DNA of 64,000 bases from Insolitispirillum peregrinum (GTDB taxonomy: Bacteria > Pseudomonadota > Alphaproteobacteria > Rhodospirillales > Rhodospirillaceae), in the NCBI RefSeq assembly GCF_900156605.1, contig NZ_FTOA01000004.1:1-64000 (forward strand), given 5' to 3'. Made by a program: the position numbers and the translations under genes. Positions 46,667 through 55,623 of this stretch are shown here, one piece after another. The notes beneath the pieces are model-generated. The model did no database searches. It worked only from the letters and a program-made list of their open reading frames with translations, and was not told where the DNA came from. Position 1 is the stretch's first letter. Each line of letters starts with the position of its first letter.

Positions 46667-48265
46667 ATGTCCGACGATCTGATTGCCTTCGCCCGCGAGT
46701 CCTCTGCCTGGCCCTTTCAGGAAGCCAAAGAGCTGCTGGACAAGCGCCTGAAAGGCAAAACGCCGGACAAGGGCTATGTGTTGTTTGAAACCGGCTATGG
46801 CCCGTCGGGCCTGCCGCACATCGGCACCTTTGGCGAAGTCGCCCGCACCAGCTGGGTGCGCCGGGCGCTGGAGCTGATTGCTCCGGACATTCCGACCCGC
46901 CTGTTTGCCTTTTCCGATGACATGGACGGCCTGCGCAAGGTGCCGGACAACATCCCGAACAAGGAGCTGGTCGGTGCCCACCTCGGCAAGCCGCTGACCC
47001 GCGTCCCCGACCCGTTCGGCACCCACAACAGCTTTGGCGAGCACAACAATGCCCGCCTGCAAGGCTTCCTTGACTCGTTCGGCTTCCAGTACGAATTCCG
47101 CTCGGCCACCGAGTGCTACACCAGCGGTGCCTTTGACAAGGCCCTGCTGCGCGTTCTGGAATGCTATGACGATGTTTGCAACGTCGTGCTCCCCACCCTG
47201 GGCGAAGAGCGCCGCCAGACCTATTCGCCGTTCATGCCGCTGTGTCCGCGCACCGGGCAGGTGCTGCAGGCCAAGGTCGTTGAGCGCGACCTCGCCAGCG
47301 GCTCGATCGTCTATGAAGACCCGGAAACCGGCGACTACATCACCGTGCCGGTCACCGGCGGGGCGTGCAAGCTGCAGTGGAAGGCCGACTGGGGCACCCG
47401 CTGGTATGCGCTGGGCGTCGATTACGAAATGTCCGGCAAGGACCTGATCCCGTCCGTCGAACTGTCGTCGAAGATCTGCCGGATTCTGGGCGGCACCCCG
47501 CCGATGAACCTGACCTATGAACTGTTTCTCGACAATCAGGGCCAGAAGATCAGCAAGTCGAAGGGCAACGGCCTGTCGGTCGAAGAGTGGCTGAAGTACG
47601 CCCCGGCCGAAAGCCTGGCCCTGTTCATGTACCAAAAGCCCAAGGCCGCCAAGCGCCTGTATTTTGACGTGATCCCCAAGGCCACCGACGAATACCTGTC
47701 GTTTGCCGAAAAGGGTGCCGAACAGACCGGCAAGGCGCTGTTCGACAATCCGGCCTGGCATATCCACGCGGGCAAGATTCCGGCGGAAAAGACTCCGCTG
47801 ACCTTCTCGATCCTGCTGAATCTGGTCGGTGTCTGCCATTCGGACGACCCGGCGGTGCTGTGGCATTACATCAGCCGCTATGCTCCGACCGCCACCCCCG
47901 AAGCCAACCCGATCCTCGACAAGCTGGTGCGCTACGCGATCGTCTACTACGAAGACTTCGTGAAGCCGTCAAAGGTGTTCCGTCCGGCCACCGAAGCCGA
48001 AAAGGTTGCCCTCGGCGAGCTGCGCGCCGAGCTGGCCAAGGCTGGCCCGGATGCCGACGCCGAAACCCTGCAGAACATCGTCTATGCCATCGGCAAGGCC
48101 CACGAAGCCACCTTCCCGTCGCTGCGCGACTGGTTCAAGGCGCAGTATGAAATCCTGCTGGGTCAGGAACAGGGGCCGCGCATGGGCAGCTTCTTTGCCC
48201 TGTTCGGGGTCACCGAATCCGTTGCCCTGCTGGACAAGGCCATCAACGGCGAAGCCCTCGCCTGA
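46667..48265 (+). CDS. lysK: Lysyl-tRNA synthetase, class I
   Basis: 532 aa. The class I Rossmann fold is shown by the HIGH-type motif [11 protein letters not shown] and the KMSKS-type [11 protein letters not shown]. This enzyme form replaces class II LysRS in archaea and many alphaproteobacteria. A two-cysteine pair near LPTLGE...MPLCPRTG is consistent with a zinc-binding insertion. It is followed by copy D of the dispersed repeat. Confidence 0.95.
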   Translation: MSDDLIAFARESSAWPFQEAKELLDKRLKGKTPDKGYVLFETGYGPSGLPHIGTFGEVARTSWVRRALELIAPDIPTRLFAFSDDMDGLRKVPDNIPNKELVGAHLGKPLTRVPDPFGTHNSFGEHNNARLQGFLDSFGFQYEFRSATECYTSGAFDKALLRVLECYDDVCNVVLPTLGEERRQTYSPFMPLCPRTGQVLQAKVVERDLASGSIVYEDPETGDYITVPVTGGACKLQWKADWGTRWYALGVDYEMSGKDLIPSVELSSKICRILGGTPPMNLTYELFLDNQGQKISKSKGNGLSVEEWLKYAPAESLALFMYQKPKAAKRLYFDVIPKATDEYLSFAEKGAEQTGKALFDNPAWHIHAGKIPAEKTPLTFSILLNLVGVCHSDDPAVLWHYISRYAPTATPEANPILDKLVRYAIVYYEDFVKPSKVFRPATEAEKVALGELRAELAKAGPDADAETLQNIVYAIGKAHEATFPSLRDWFKAQYEILLGQEQGPRMGSFFALFGVTESVALLDKAINGEALA

Positions 48266-48312
48266 TCCTGAAGTCTTGCAATGAGGGCACCCTCCCTCAT
48301 TTGCTCCTCACC

Positions 48313-48568
48313 TGTCGTGTACTGTGGGTTCACATCACAGTACACGACACACAGAAAACAGGGCCGTGGAGCGCTGCTCCACACCTCGCTGGGGCCGTTA
48401 GGCCCCAGACCCCATTCATTTGATTATAAAAGAAAAGATGGGGGCCCGGGGGCATCGCCCCCAGGTGAATGGTCGGGGCCTCAGGCCCCGAATGGGTCTG
48501 GGCGATAGCCCATTCTTTTCCACCAACTGTCGTGTCCTGTGGCGTCAGGTTCAACGCACAATGCTCTA
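48313..48568 (-). repeat. Composite dispersed repeat, copy D
   Basis: Minus orientation, between lysK and the bactofilin gene, which converge. Its outer end is CTAGAGCATTGTGCG, and TAG there is the bactofilin stop codon. Hairpins GAATGGG...CCCATTC, TCGGGGCCTGAGGCCCCGA and CTGGGGCC...GGCCCCAG are present. At its left end TGTCGTGTACTGTG and CACAGTACACGACA (48313-48349) form a 14-bp inverted repeat. Confidence 0.85.
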
Positions 48569-49834
48569 GTCTCCCGCGCACTGACGAACGGAAACACACT
48601 TGTTGTTACCCGGCCCTTCGCACTGCAGGACCCAGGAACAACCGCCCTCAGAAGAGGCCGCAGCCGCATCTTTTTTGTTCGTACTGCGCTTCGCCGACTC
48701 CTTGGACTTTTCGCTCTCACCGTCCGTTGCCGAAGCCCCCTTGTGCCCTGTAGTCTCATCGCCCTCTGCCGTCGCCCGCGCCTTCTCGGCAGCTGCAGCG
48801 GCTTCGGCTTCGGCTTTGGCTTTGGCGGCGGCAGCCGCTTCGGCCTCGGCTATGGCTTTTGCTTCAGCTTTGGCAGCCGCTTCAGCTTTGGCCGCAGCTT
48901 CCAGCTCGGCTTTGGCCTTGGCAGCAGCGGCTTTCTCGGCAAGGGCATCGGCCTTTGCTTTTGCTTCTGCATCGGCCTTTATCCGGGCCGCTGCAGTCGC
49001 CTTTTCAGCGATTTCGGCATCGGCCTGCGCCTTTGCGCTGATCTGCTTCTCCGCAACAACGGGCTTGTCAACAGCAGGAGCCACCTTGGCGGGCTGGGCA
49101 TCCACCGGCGGTTCACCTGATGCGGCGACCGGCGGAACCGGAGCCCCCGCACCGGCTGTGCCGACAGGCTCATCTGCCACAGGGAGCTTGGCAGGGGCCG
49201 CGACCGGCGGTTCACTGCGGACCAGCGTCCACCACTGCACCACCCCCGGCGTACCGCCGACCAGAGCCGCCAGCCCCGCGCCCAACAGCACGCCCATCAG
49301 CGTCACAACCCACAGAATTGTCCGGCCCCGGGGGGATGCCCGTTCACGGCCCGCCCCCGCCTGCCCCTCTGCAGAGGCCGCACGCGCGGCGGGGGTGGTG
49401 GTAACATTCGGCATGCGCGACACCGGGCGTTCGACCGGCAGGATGGTTTGCCCGACATGATGACGGGCATTGCTGCCAACCACCGGCACCAACACCCCCT
49501 GCACGCTGGCTTCGGGCTCGACTCCCAGCGCCTCGTACTGGACTTCACCGTTGAAGTCACAGCCCTGCGCAAAGGTCACCGCCCGCGATTTCAGCACTCC
49601 ATCCACTTTGCCACCGACGACAGCCGTGTTGGCATCAATGGCAGCAGAAATCCGCCCTTGCGGCCCCACCACCAGCGTTTCGGCCTGAATGTCGCCCTGC
49701 ATGGCGCCATCGATCTCGACCACCCCCGAGCATTGAATCCGCCCACGCACCACCAGATCAGGCGCCAGATACGAGCCTCGACGGAAGGAAGACGGGACCG
49801 AAGCGGTGGGAGAAAGGGAGATTGCAGAGCTCAT
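48566..49834 (-). CDS. Bactofilin fused to a membrane anchor, Ala/Lys/Glu coiled coil and Cys-rich tail
   Basis: 422 aa from the ATG at 49834. A bactofilin beta-helix (about 25-118, VVRGRIQCSGVVEIDGAMQGDI) precedes a basic linker and one membrane segment (about 172-194, ILWVVTLMGVLLGAGLAAL). About 130 residues rich in AKAEAEAAAK follow, TolA-like, then a Ser/Lys linker and a tail with four cysteines (CSWVLQC, KCVSVRQC). The bactofilin domain would polymerise in the cytoplasm while the helix and tail reach into the periplasm. The OmpA lipoprotein gene is immediately upstream. Confidence 0.8.
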   Translation of the reverse strand: MSSAISLSPTASVPSSFRRGSYLAPDLVVRGRIQCSGVVEIDGAMQGDIQAETLVVGPQGRISAAIDANTAVVGGKVDGVLKSRAVTFAQGCDFNGEVQYEALGVEPEASVQGVLVPVVGSNARHHVGQTILPVERPVSRMPNVTTTPAARAASAEGQAGAGRERASPRGRTILWVVTLMGVLLGAGLAALVGGTPGVVQWWTLVRSEPPVAAPAKLPVADEPVGTAGAGAPVPPVAASGEPPVDAQPAKVAPAVDKPVVAEKQISAKAQADAEIAEKATAAARIKADAEAKAKADALAEKAAAAKAKAELEAAAKAEAAAKAEAKAIAEAEAAAAAKAKAEAEAAAAAEKARATAEGDETTGHKGASATDGESEKSKESAKRSTNKKDAAAASSEGGCSWVLQCEGPGNNKCVSVRQCAGD

Positions 49835-49871
49835 GAAGTACCTGATCAAGCGTTAAACCAGCACAAACGAC

Positions 49872-49910
49872 AAAGGCGGTCAGCCACAAACACGCAGCCC
49901 AACCGCCTTT
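49872..49910 (-). terminator. Hairpin between the OmpA and bactofilin genes
   Basis: AAAGGCGGT (49872-49880) pairs with ACCGCCTTT (49902-49910). On the minus strand the T-rich TTTGTCGTTTG follows, so it may end the OmpA transcript. Confidence 0.6.
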
Positions 49911-49987
49911 GCTGTTGCAGTCCCCCGTCAGACCGGAGCCGTTACCAAAGCCCCCGGCTCAGCCCTGAACGGAGTCCGGGAAACACC

Positions 49988-50833
49988 TTACTTGCCTTCC
50001 GGCTTGAAGGTGATTTCCACGCGGCGGTTCTGCGATTCCGGCCGGTCGTTAGGAGTACTCACCTTCAGCTTTTCCTCGCCATAGGCTTCCAGAGCCATGG
50101 CACTGGCCGAAACACCGAGCTTCGCCAGAGCGGTTGCCACAGCTTCGGCGCGCTTTTGCGACAGCAGGATGTTGGTGTTGGCATTGCCGGCGGTGTCGGT
50201 ATAGCCGGACACCACCACCACCACGTCCTTGTTGGACTTATAGGCGGTCGCCGCAGCCTGCAGGACGGACATCGCGGTTTCGTCCAGCTGGAACGAGCCG
50301 GTCTTGAAGTAGACAACGAACGGGCCGTTCACCGGCGCGACCGCTGCCTTGGGGGCCTTGCCCTTCAGGGCAGCCATCGCGGCATCGAAGGTCGCCTTGC
50401 AGGCGGCGATATCGTCGGGCTGATGGCCTTCTTCGGCTTCTTCGAGGAAGCAATCGAAACCGGCAGCCTGAGCACGGGCAGCCATCTGCGGCATCGTGGT
50501 GCGGGCACCGCTGTTCAGAACCTCCATCAGCTCGGCACGCATGGTGGTGGCTTCGCCGATGAAGCGGTCGTCCAGATCACGTTCTTCGAGGGCGGTCGGC
50601 AGGACGGTTTGACCGCTGGCGGCGGCGCGCGCCTTGCGGATGAAGTAAGCGGCATCACCCCAGTCATAGCGGCCCCGTTCAGCAGCAGCGAGGTCGGCAT
50701 ATTCTTTTTGCAGGGCTTGCTCGAAAGCGCCTCCGCCATTTGCCATCGAACGCGCACCGTCCACATCCCAGCGGTCAGCGCACGCAGACAAAAGACCGGC
50801 TGCTGCGGTCACGAGTAAAACCTTTTTAAGCAT
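49988..50833 (-). CDS. OmpA-family outer-membrane lipoprotein
   Basis: 281 aa. A signal peptide with lipobox LLSAC (acylated Cys at about 18) precedes an N-terminal helical region and the OmpA-like peptidoglycan-binding domain, seen as VVVVSGYTDTAGNANTNILLSQKRA and NDRPESQNRRVEITF. It is anchored in the outer membrane and binds peptidoglycan. AAGGACGG precedes the ATG. Confidence 0.9.
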   Translation of the reverse strand: MLKKVLLVTAAAGLLSACADRWDVDGARSMANGGGAFEQALQKEYADLAAAERGRYDWGDAAYFIRKARAAASGQTVLPTALEERDLDDRFIGEATTMRAELMEVLNSGARTTMPQMAARAQAAGFDCFLEEAEEGHQPDDIAACKATFDAAMAALKGKAPKAAVAPVNGPFVVYFKTGSFQLDETAMSVLQAAATAYKSNKDVVVVVSGYTDTAGNANTNILLSQKRAEAVATALAKLGVSASAMALEAYGEEKLKVSTPNDRPESQNRRVEITFKPEGK

Positions 50834-51674
50834 TGTGTTGCCGTCCTTTTTTTACAGAGTGGCGAAACTCAGTCCCGTTGCATGGGCCCACAGGTGTCTG
50901 TTCCTTGTTTTTCTGTACATGGCAGGCAGCCACCGCGCAAGGTCCAGCCCGAAGGCGACCTGCGAAAACCAGCCACCATGGCGCAAGCGACACACGGCAT
51001 GGACCGGTGCGTCATCGCCCCCGACGATCCAACTGTGCCCAAGGACATGCCCCCGGACCCATCATTCATTCTCCCAAGAGTACGATCCCCCCACCTTGCG
51101 CCTGACGCGCAAAAGAGGCCGCCTCCCTGATCCCGACCAAGCCCGGAAGATCCCCCCCTTATGGCTGCCCGCAGGCTCATCCGTTCAGAGACAGATCGCA
51201 CATCCCGAAACTCAATCATAGATTCTGGTTGCATAGTACCCGCTTCGCTTTTCAAAGCACAGCCTTTTTAAGCCGCACCGTCAAAAGGAAGCCCCTCGTT
51301 GACTGGTACTCCCGTCTATAGCGGGAAGGAATATTTCGCTCTGCACCAACATCGGGTAAGCACAGGAAAGAATACGATGGAATAAAATGATATCAAACTG
51401 CTTTAACAAGGCATCCATACCATCATCGTTCTTTAACGTAACGAAGAATGACGGTCTTCAACAAAAAAAGACCGCGCAGAATTGTCTTTGCGGAAAACTC
51501 ATGCATCTGTGGAAATACACAGCTCCCCATGCCGTTCGCTCGCGGGGAGGCAAAGCTCGTTCACCCGTAAGGCACATAGCCCCAGACAGCGCAAAACGGG
51601 CCAAATCAGGACGCTTTGGGCACACCCACAAGACCGCACCTCAGGAAAAGAGGAAGCGGCATCGGGAAGGACAA
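50834..51674. other. Long intergenic region without a supported gene
   Basis: About 840 bp upstream of the OmpA gene. Overlapping open frames exist on both strands but none has a ribosome site, a recognisable family or consistent codon use. The part from about 51220 to 51480 is AT-rich. It presumably carries the OmpA promoter, but no confident -35/-10 pair was found. Confidence 0.5.
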
Positions 51675-51714
51675 GAAAAAAGCGGGCAACATTGCTGTCC
51701 GCCCGCTTTTTCTT
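51675..51714 (-). terminator. Intrinsic terminator of the cold-shock gene
   Basis: AAAAAAGCGGGC (51676-51687) pairs with GCCCGCTTTTTC (51701 on) around a 13-nt loop. A/T runs on both sides allow it to work in either direction. Confidence 0.85.
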
Positions 51715-51722
51715 CAAGGTCG

Positions 51723-52208
51723 TTAGCCGATCAGTTCGACTTCTTCGGCCATCGGTCCTTTTTTGCCCATGCGCGTGTTCAGGCGCACACGCTGTCCGGT
51801 TTCCAGGGCGGCAATCCCGGAACGATTCAGTGAACCGATCCCGATGAAGACGTCCTTGCCACCACCATCGGGGGTGACAAAGCCGAAGCCCTTTTCGGCG
51901 CTGAAGAACTTCACCACGCCTTCGATCACCGCGTTCTCTTCTTCAGGAACAGAGTTTTCCTGATCGACCGAGAAAATCGCGGAAACCTGCGGGCCCTTGG
52001 GGCCGGCTTCCAGGTCACAGACGATCACCGCACCCTGCGCCACGGACTGCATGCCAAAGCGCTGCAGCACCGAGACGTGAAGGAAGGCATCCGAGGAGCC
52101 ATCCTGAGGAGCAACGAAGCCGAAACCCTTGGTGGCATTGAACCACTTAACGGTGGCGCTAATTCCCGACTGCGTCGGAGTCGAGGGCCGGTAAGTCCGG
52201 GTGTTCAT
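51723..52208 (-). CDS. Protein with two cold-shock domains
   Basis: 161 aa from the ATG at 52208 (52232 is an alternative; neither has a good ribosome site). Two CSDs in tandem: ATVKWFNATKGFGFVAPQDG (about 18-37) and GVVKFFSAEKGFGFVTPDGG (about 96-115), both with RNP-type aromatic residues. It is a single-stranded RNA/DNA-binding protein; double-CSD forms are common in alphaproteobacteria. A long AT-rich 5' region precedes it. Confidence 0.9.
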   Translation of the reverse strand: MNTRTYRPSTPTQSGISATVKWFNATKGFGFVAPQDGSSDAFLHVSVLQRFGMQSVAQGAVIVCDLEAGPKGPQVSAIFSVDQENSVPEEENAVIEGVVKFFSAEKGFGFVTPDGGGKDVFIGIGSLNRSGIAALETGQRVRLNTRMGKKGPMAEEVELIG

Positions 52209-52232
52209 AGCGGAAACAGAACCTTTGTGCAT

Positions 52233-52771
52233 GGTAGAAACCACAATAAGGAATACCTGATTCCGCACGCCCCTCCAAGGCCCATCCGTCATTTGCGGAC
52301 TCTTTTTGCATCTTTTCCTCCGGCCTCCACAGGCTGCCCATGAAAGGGGCAGTGAAATATCATGATCTTACAATTATCTATCCATATTTTGATCAAATAT
52401 TACCCATAAACCTGCCTGTGTCAGACCAGAACAATCCTACCCCTGCGTTTCCCAGCCGTTCCGACTCGCCGGAAAAACCGTGAAACAGAGGGCGTGTTTG
52501 CCTCCTCCAAACCGGGGGGGGGCTGCTTTGCGTTAGACCAGCGTGCGATAAATCTGACGCGGACATGCTGGTCTAACTTTTTGTTCTGTCGCATTGTTTT
52601 TGCGAAAACCGGTTCCCACTTTTCGTACAATGCTCTAGCGGAAAGAAAATGCTACATCTTTGCTCTGCCAACAGCGCTGCCAGGCACCCGGCCCCACAGC
52701 CGTGAGCCCCAGGCTCGAGGATTTTGTTTTGCCGCAGGGATGTTGCGCGCACTGCTCCAGGAGTTCCATCA
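52233..52771. other. Divergent intergenic region of the cold-shock and moeA genes
   Basis: Bases 52355-52415 are AT-rich and probably hold the cold-shock promoter and leader. The moeA side contains the deleted dispersed-repeat copy E (52535-52637). AGGAG near 52759 is the moeA ribosome site. No gene is seen. Confidence 0.5.
52535..52637 (+). repeat. Dispersed repeat copy E: fused terminal repeats plus module 2
   Basis: AGACCAGCGTGCG and CATGCTGGTCT are brought together in about 40 bp, with the whole hairpin core of module 1 missing. Module 2 (TTTTTGTTCTGTCGCATTG to ATGCTCTA) is intact. It looks like an internal-deletion derivative and shows that both modules can exist without the core. Confidence 0.8.
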
Positions 52772-54037
52772 ATGTCTGCCCCCCACGACTGCTTTGCCCA
52801 CGACCACGCCCTGCTGGCCCTGTCTGACGCCATCGCCCTGCTCCAGACTCGTCTGGGGCCGGTCTGTCAGACCGAAGACCTGTCCGTCTCCGAGGCTCTG
52901 GGGCGCGTTGTCGCGGCCGATGTGGTGGCGCAGGTCACGGTCCCGCCGCACGACAATTCGGCAATGGATGGCTATGCCTATCGCGCTGCCGATATTCAGA
53001 CCGGACAGGCCACCGTCCCGGTCGCCCGCCGCATTGCTGCTGGCGACCCGCCGGGTGCCGCGCTGGAGGCCGGAACCGCGATCCGGATTTTCACCGGCGC
53101 CCCGATGCCGCCCGGCGCCGATACGGTCGCCATGCAGGAAGACTGCCAGACCAGCGTCGGCCCGAACGGAAAAACGCTGGTCACCCTGCCTACCCATCAA
53201 AAGGCCGGAGCCAACCGTCGTCTGGCCGGGGAAGATGTCGCCGCAGGCACCGTGGTTCTGTCGGCTGGCCGCCGCCTGCGCGGCCCTGATCTGGCAATGG
53301 CGGCCTCGGTTGGTCATCGGACCCTGAGCGTTTACCGCCCGCTGAAGGTGGCGCTGTTTTCGACCGGCAACGAGCTGAAGGCCCCCGGCGAAGCACTGGA
53401 ACCCGGCCAGATTTATGATTCCAACCGCTTTGGGGTCGCAGGCTGCCTGCAAATGCTGGGCTGCGCAGTCACCGATCTGGGCTCTCTGCCGGACAATGCC
53501 GAGCGCATCACCGCCGCACTGGAGCTGGCGGCCCGCGACCATCAGCTGGTGGTGACCTCGGGCGGGGTGTCGATGGGCGATGAAGACCACGTCAAAAAAG
53601 CCATCGAGCGCATTGGAACGCTGCATTTCTGGCGACTGGCGGTCAAACCCGGTCGCCCGCTGGCCCTCGGCAGTCTGGGAAACACCGTGTTCCTCGGCCT
53701 GCCCGGCAATCCGGTGGCCGCGCTGGTCTCCCTGATGCTGATCGGGCGGGCGGTGATTCACCGCCTGCAGGGACGCACCGCCGCGCCGATGCGCCGGTAC
53801 CGCCTGCCGTCCGCCTTTGCCTTCAGCAAAAAGGCCGGGCGACAGGAATTCATCCGCTGCTGGCTGGAAGACGATGCCAGCGGACAGGTCAGCGTGCAAC
53901 GCTTTGCCTCGCAAGGCTCGGGCGTCCTGTCGTCGATGGTCAAGGCCGACGGGCTGGTCGATATCACCATCGATACCACCGAGGTGCATCCCGGCGATAT
54001 GGTCGATTTCCTGCCGTTTGCCGAGGCCCTGTGGTAA
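52772..54037 (+). CDS. moeA: Molybdopterin molybdotransferase
   Basis: 421 aa from the ATG at 52772 (AGGAG upstream). It inserts molybdate into adenylated molybdopterin. Motifs are PPHDNSAMDGYA, IFTGAPMPPGADTV, FSTGNEL, YDSNRF and TSGGVSMGDEDHVK. The moeA start is about 80 bp after repeat copy E. No other molybdenum genes adjoin; modD is 7 kb further on. Confidence 0.95.
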   Translation: MSAPHDCFAHDHALLALSDAIALLQTRLGPVCQTEDLSVSEALGRVVAADVVAQVTVPPHDNSAMDGYAYRAADIQTGQATVPVARRIAAGDPPGAALEAGTAIRIFTGAPMPPGADTVAMQEDCQTSVGPNGKTLVTLPTHQKAGANRRLAGEDVAAGTVVLSAGRRLRGPDLAMAASVGHRTLSVYRPLKVALFSTGNELKAPGEALEPGQIYDSNRFGVAGCLQMLGCAVTDLGSLPDNAERITAALELAARDHQLVVTSGGVSMGDEDHVKKAIERIGTLHFWRLAVKPGRPLALGSLGNTVFLGLPGNPVAALVSLMLIGRAVIHRLQGRTAAPMRRYRLPSAFAFSKKAGRQEFIRCWLEDDASGQVSVQRFASQGSGVLSSMVKADGLVDITIDTTEVHPGDMVDFLPFAEALW

Positions 54038-54047
54038 GGCCAATCGG

Positions 54048-54084
54048 GCACGGGGAGTTTTTTTTCACTCCCCGTGCATTTTTC
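54048..54084 (+). terminator. Intrinsic terminator of moeA
   Basis: GCACGGGGAG (54048-54057) pairs with CTCCCCGTGC (54068-54077), followed by ATTTTTC. Confidence 0.85.
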
Positions 54085-54175
54085 TCTTGCCAACCGTCAA
54101 AACAGCCACTAGAAACACGCTCCTCGGCGGGACACACCGCTGAGACAAAAAAGTCACTCACTGGTGACGCCCTCT

Positions 54176-54252
54176 GCGCCCGTAGCTCAACTGGATAGAG
54201 CACTTGACTACGAATCAAGAGGTTGGAGGTTCGAGTCCTTCCGGGCGCACCA
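54176..54252 (+). tRNA. tRNA-Arg(ACG), copy 1
   Basis: 77 nt with encoded CCA. The acceptor stem GCGCCCG pairs with CGGGCGC; the anticodon loop CUACGAA gives ACG; the T-arm contains GGTTCGAGTCC. A34 is expected to be edited to inosine to read CGU/CGC/CGA. Confidence 0.97.
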
Positions 54253-54258
54253 GTGTTA

Positions 54259-54286
54259 AACCCCAGGTCAAAAGCCTGGGGTTTTT
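54259..54286 (+). terminator. Terminator of tRNA-Arg copy 1
   Basis: AACCCCAGG pairs with CCTGGGGTT, followed by a T run. Confidence 0.9.
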
Positions 54287-54464
54287 CTTTTTGGCTTTGA
54301 TCTGACACAGATTTTCGCCTTTCGCCCTGCAAAAGCGCCCGCCTGAAAAAAGTTTTGATCCTGTGCATTTTTCCCTTGCCAAAGGTCAAAACAGCCTATA
54401 GAAACACGCTCCTCGGCGGGACACACCGCTGAGACAAAAAAGTCACTCACTGGTGACGCCCTCC

Positions 54465-54541
54465 GCGCCCGTAGCTCAACTGGATAGAGCACTTGACTAC
54501 GAATCAAGAGGTTGGAGGTTCGAGTCCTTCCGGGCGCACCA
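54465..54541 (+). tRNA. tRNA-Arg(ACG), copy 2
   Basis: Identical in all 77 nt to copy 1, 289 bp downstream. Confidence 0.97.
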
Positions 54542-54547
54542 GTGTTA

Positions 54548-54575
54548 AACCCCAGGTCAAAAGCCTGGGGTTTTT
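54548..54575 (+). terminator. Terminator of tRNA-Arg copy 2
   Basis: Same hairpin as after copy 1. It overlaps the last codons of the convergent DUF2786 gene, whose final residues (KRKTPGF) are encoded by the hairpin. Confidence 0.85.
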
Positions 54576-55303
54576 CTTTTGCCCTTTTTCCTCGGCGGGG
54601 ATCGTTCCTCAAACAACGCCTCCTGCCCCGGCAAAGCCATACCGACCTGATCGGCAGCCTGTTGCCCCTGAGTGAACAAAGCCCCATCGAAACGCCGCCC
54701 CGAACCATCGCTTTCGCGCAGGGTCAGCCCCAGATCACCAAACGCCTGATCGACCAGCGATCGCCGCACCACCACCAGCGCCCGCCCATCAGCCAGCGCC
54801 GGAGCCGCTTGTTCCCGTTCAGCCACCACCGCAAGAATCCGCTCTGCCAGCGACGCTGCCATGCCGAACTGGAACGATGCCTTGGCATCATCGCCCTGCC
54901 GGATGAATCGCTGGCTGGCCCGGAATTGTTCCCAGCCCTCGGCCAGCGCCTGCCGGATCACCTGTTCGAGGGTCGCTACCACCTCCAGGCTTTCGGGCAG
55001 ACCCAGAATGACGTGGGTGATTTTGCGGCTGGCATCGCGTTCCATCCACACCCGGCAATCGAACAGGGCGGCGATGGCAGGCAGGCACAGGCCAATCGGT
55101 TGGCGTTGCTTTTTATTGGTTGCCAGCTCCAGCCGCTGGCAGGCCGAGGTCTCGACCAGCGCCTGCGGAAAATCGGCATGGTAACGATCGAGTAATTCCA
55201 CCAGCTTCCCTGCCGCCGCCACCGCTTCGGCTTCGGTGCACCCGTTGGCGACGGTCCGCGCCCGCAAGGCAGCCACCAGACTGCGCAACTTGTCAGCATT
55301 CAT
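54557..55303 (-). CDS. DUF2786-domain protein
   Basis: 248 aa from the ATG at 55303 (AAAGGG upstream). The N-terminal 45 residues (LRSLVAALRARTVANGCTEAEAVAAAGKLVELLDRY) fit DUF2786, a helical domain seen in phage and plasmid proteins. The middle contains a conserved-looking ADGRALVVVRRSLVDQAF. Function is unknown. The C-terminal end runs into the tRNA terminator, so the final residues may have been acquired when the tRNA unit duplicated next to it. Confidence 0.75.
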   Translation of the reverse strand: MNADKLRSLVAALRARTVANGCTEAEAVAAAGKLVELLDRYHADFPQALVETSACQRLELATNKKQRQPIGLCLPAIAALFDCRVWMERDASRKITHVILGLPESLEVVATLEQVIRQALAEGWEQFRASQRFIRQGDDAKASFQFGMAASLAERILAVVAEREQAAPALADGRALVVVRRSLVDQAFGDLGLTLRESDGSGRRFDGALFTQGQQAADQVGMALPGQEALFEERSPPRKKGKRKTPGF

Positions 55304-55623
55304 TCTAAAGTACCCTTTGCAGTCCTTGATCTGGCAGGCATCTTTTCTTGCCATTTACAGGGGCGGCCATATGCCGGGCCGGAAAACCTTACTCTTTATA
55401 TTGAAAAGGATATTGACCAACCGGAAAGGCCTGTGGTTGTGTCCTGTTCAGCGGAAGCAACCTGCATTTTCTCCGTTGGGAACACCGCACAGACACAAAA
55501 ATACGGCCTGTGCGCCCAAAGGGCTATCCCCCATCGCCAAACATGGCATGGCCGGAGGATACAAGCAGGGGTTTTTCGCCACAGGGGCCAATCGTCGCGT
55601 TTGGATCAGGGACAGGGAACACC

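Larger units (their letters stand above)
54074..54580 (+). repeat. Tandem duplication (period 289 bp) containing tRNA-Arg
   Basis: Units begin at 54074 and 54363 with GTGCATTTTTC(T/C)CTTGCC. Each carries upstream leader sequence, the tRNA and a downstream hairpin. The units are nearly identical from GAAACACGCTCC through the terminator; the spacer 54292-54362 is unique. Confidence 0.85.

Noticed and set aside
48800-48990. Low-complexity repeats mistaken at first for a satellite or CRISPR-like array
   Set aside because: The periodicity comes from the Ala/Lys/Glu helix of the bactofilin protein; there are no unique spacers between equal repeats.
51387-51847. Plus-strand ORFs opposite the cold-shock gene's end
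   Set aside because: They read through the terminator and into the cold-shock gene with Arg/Ser-rich composition; no support.
53964-54708. Two minus-strand ORFs containing the peptide APGRTRTSNLLIR
   Set aside because: This is the well-known false peptide read from the reverse strand of a tRNA gene; the region is fully explained by the two tRNA-Arg genes and terminators.
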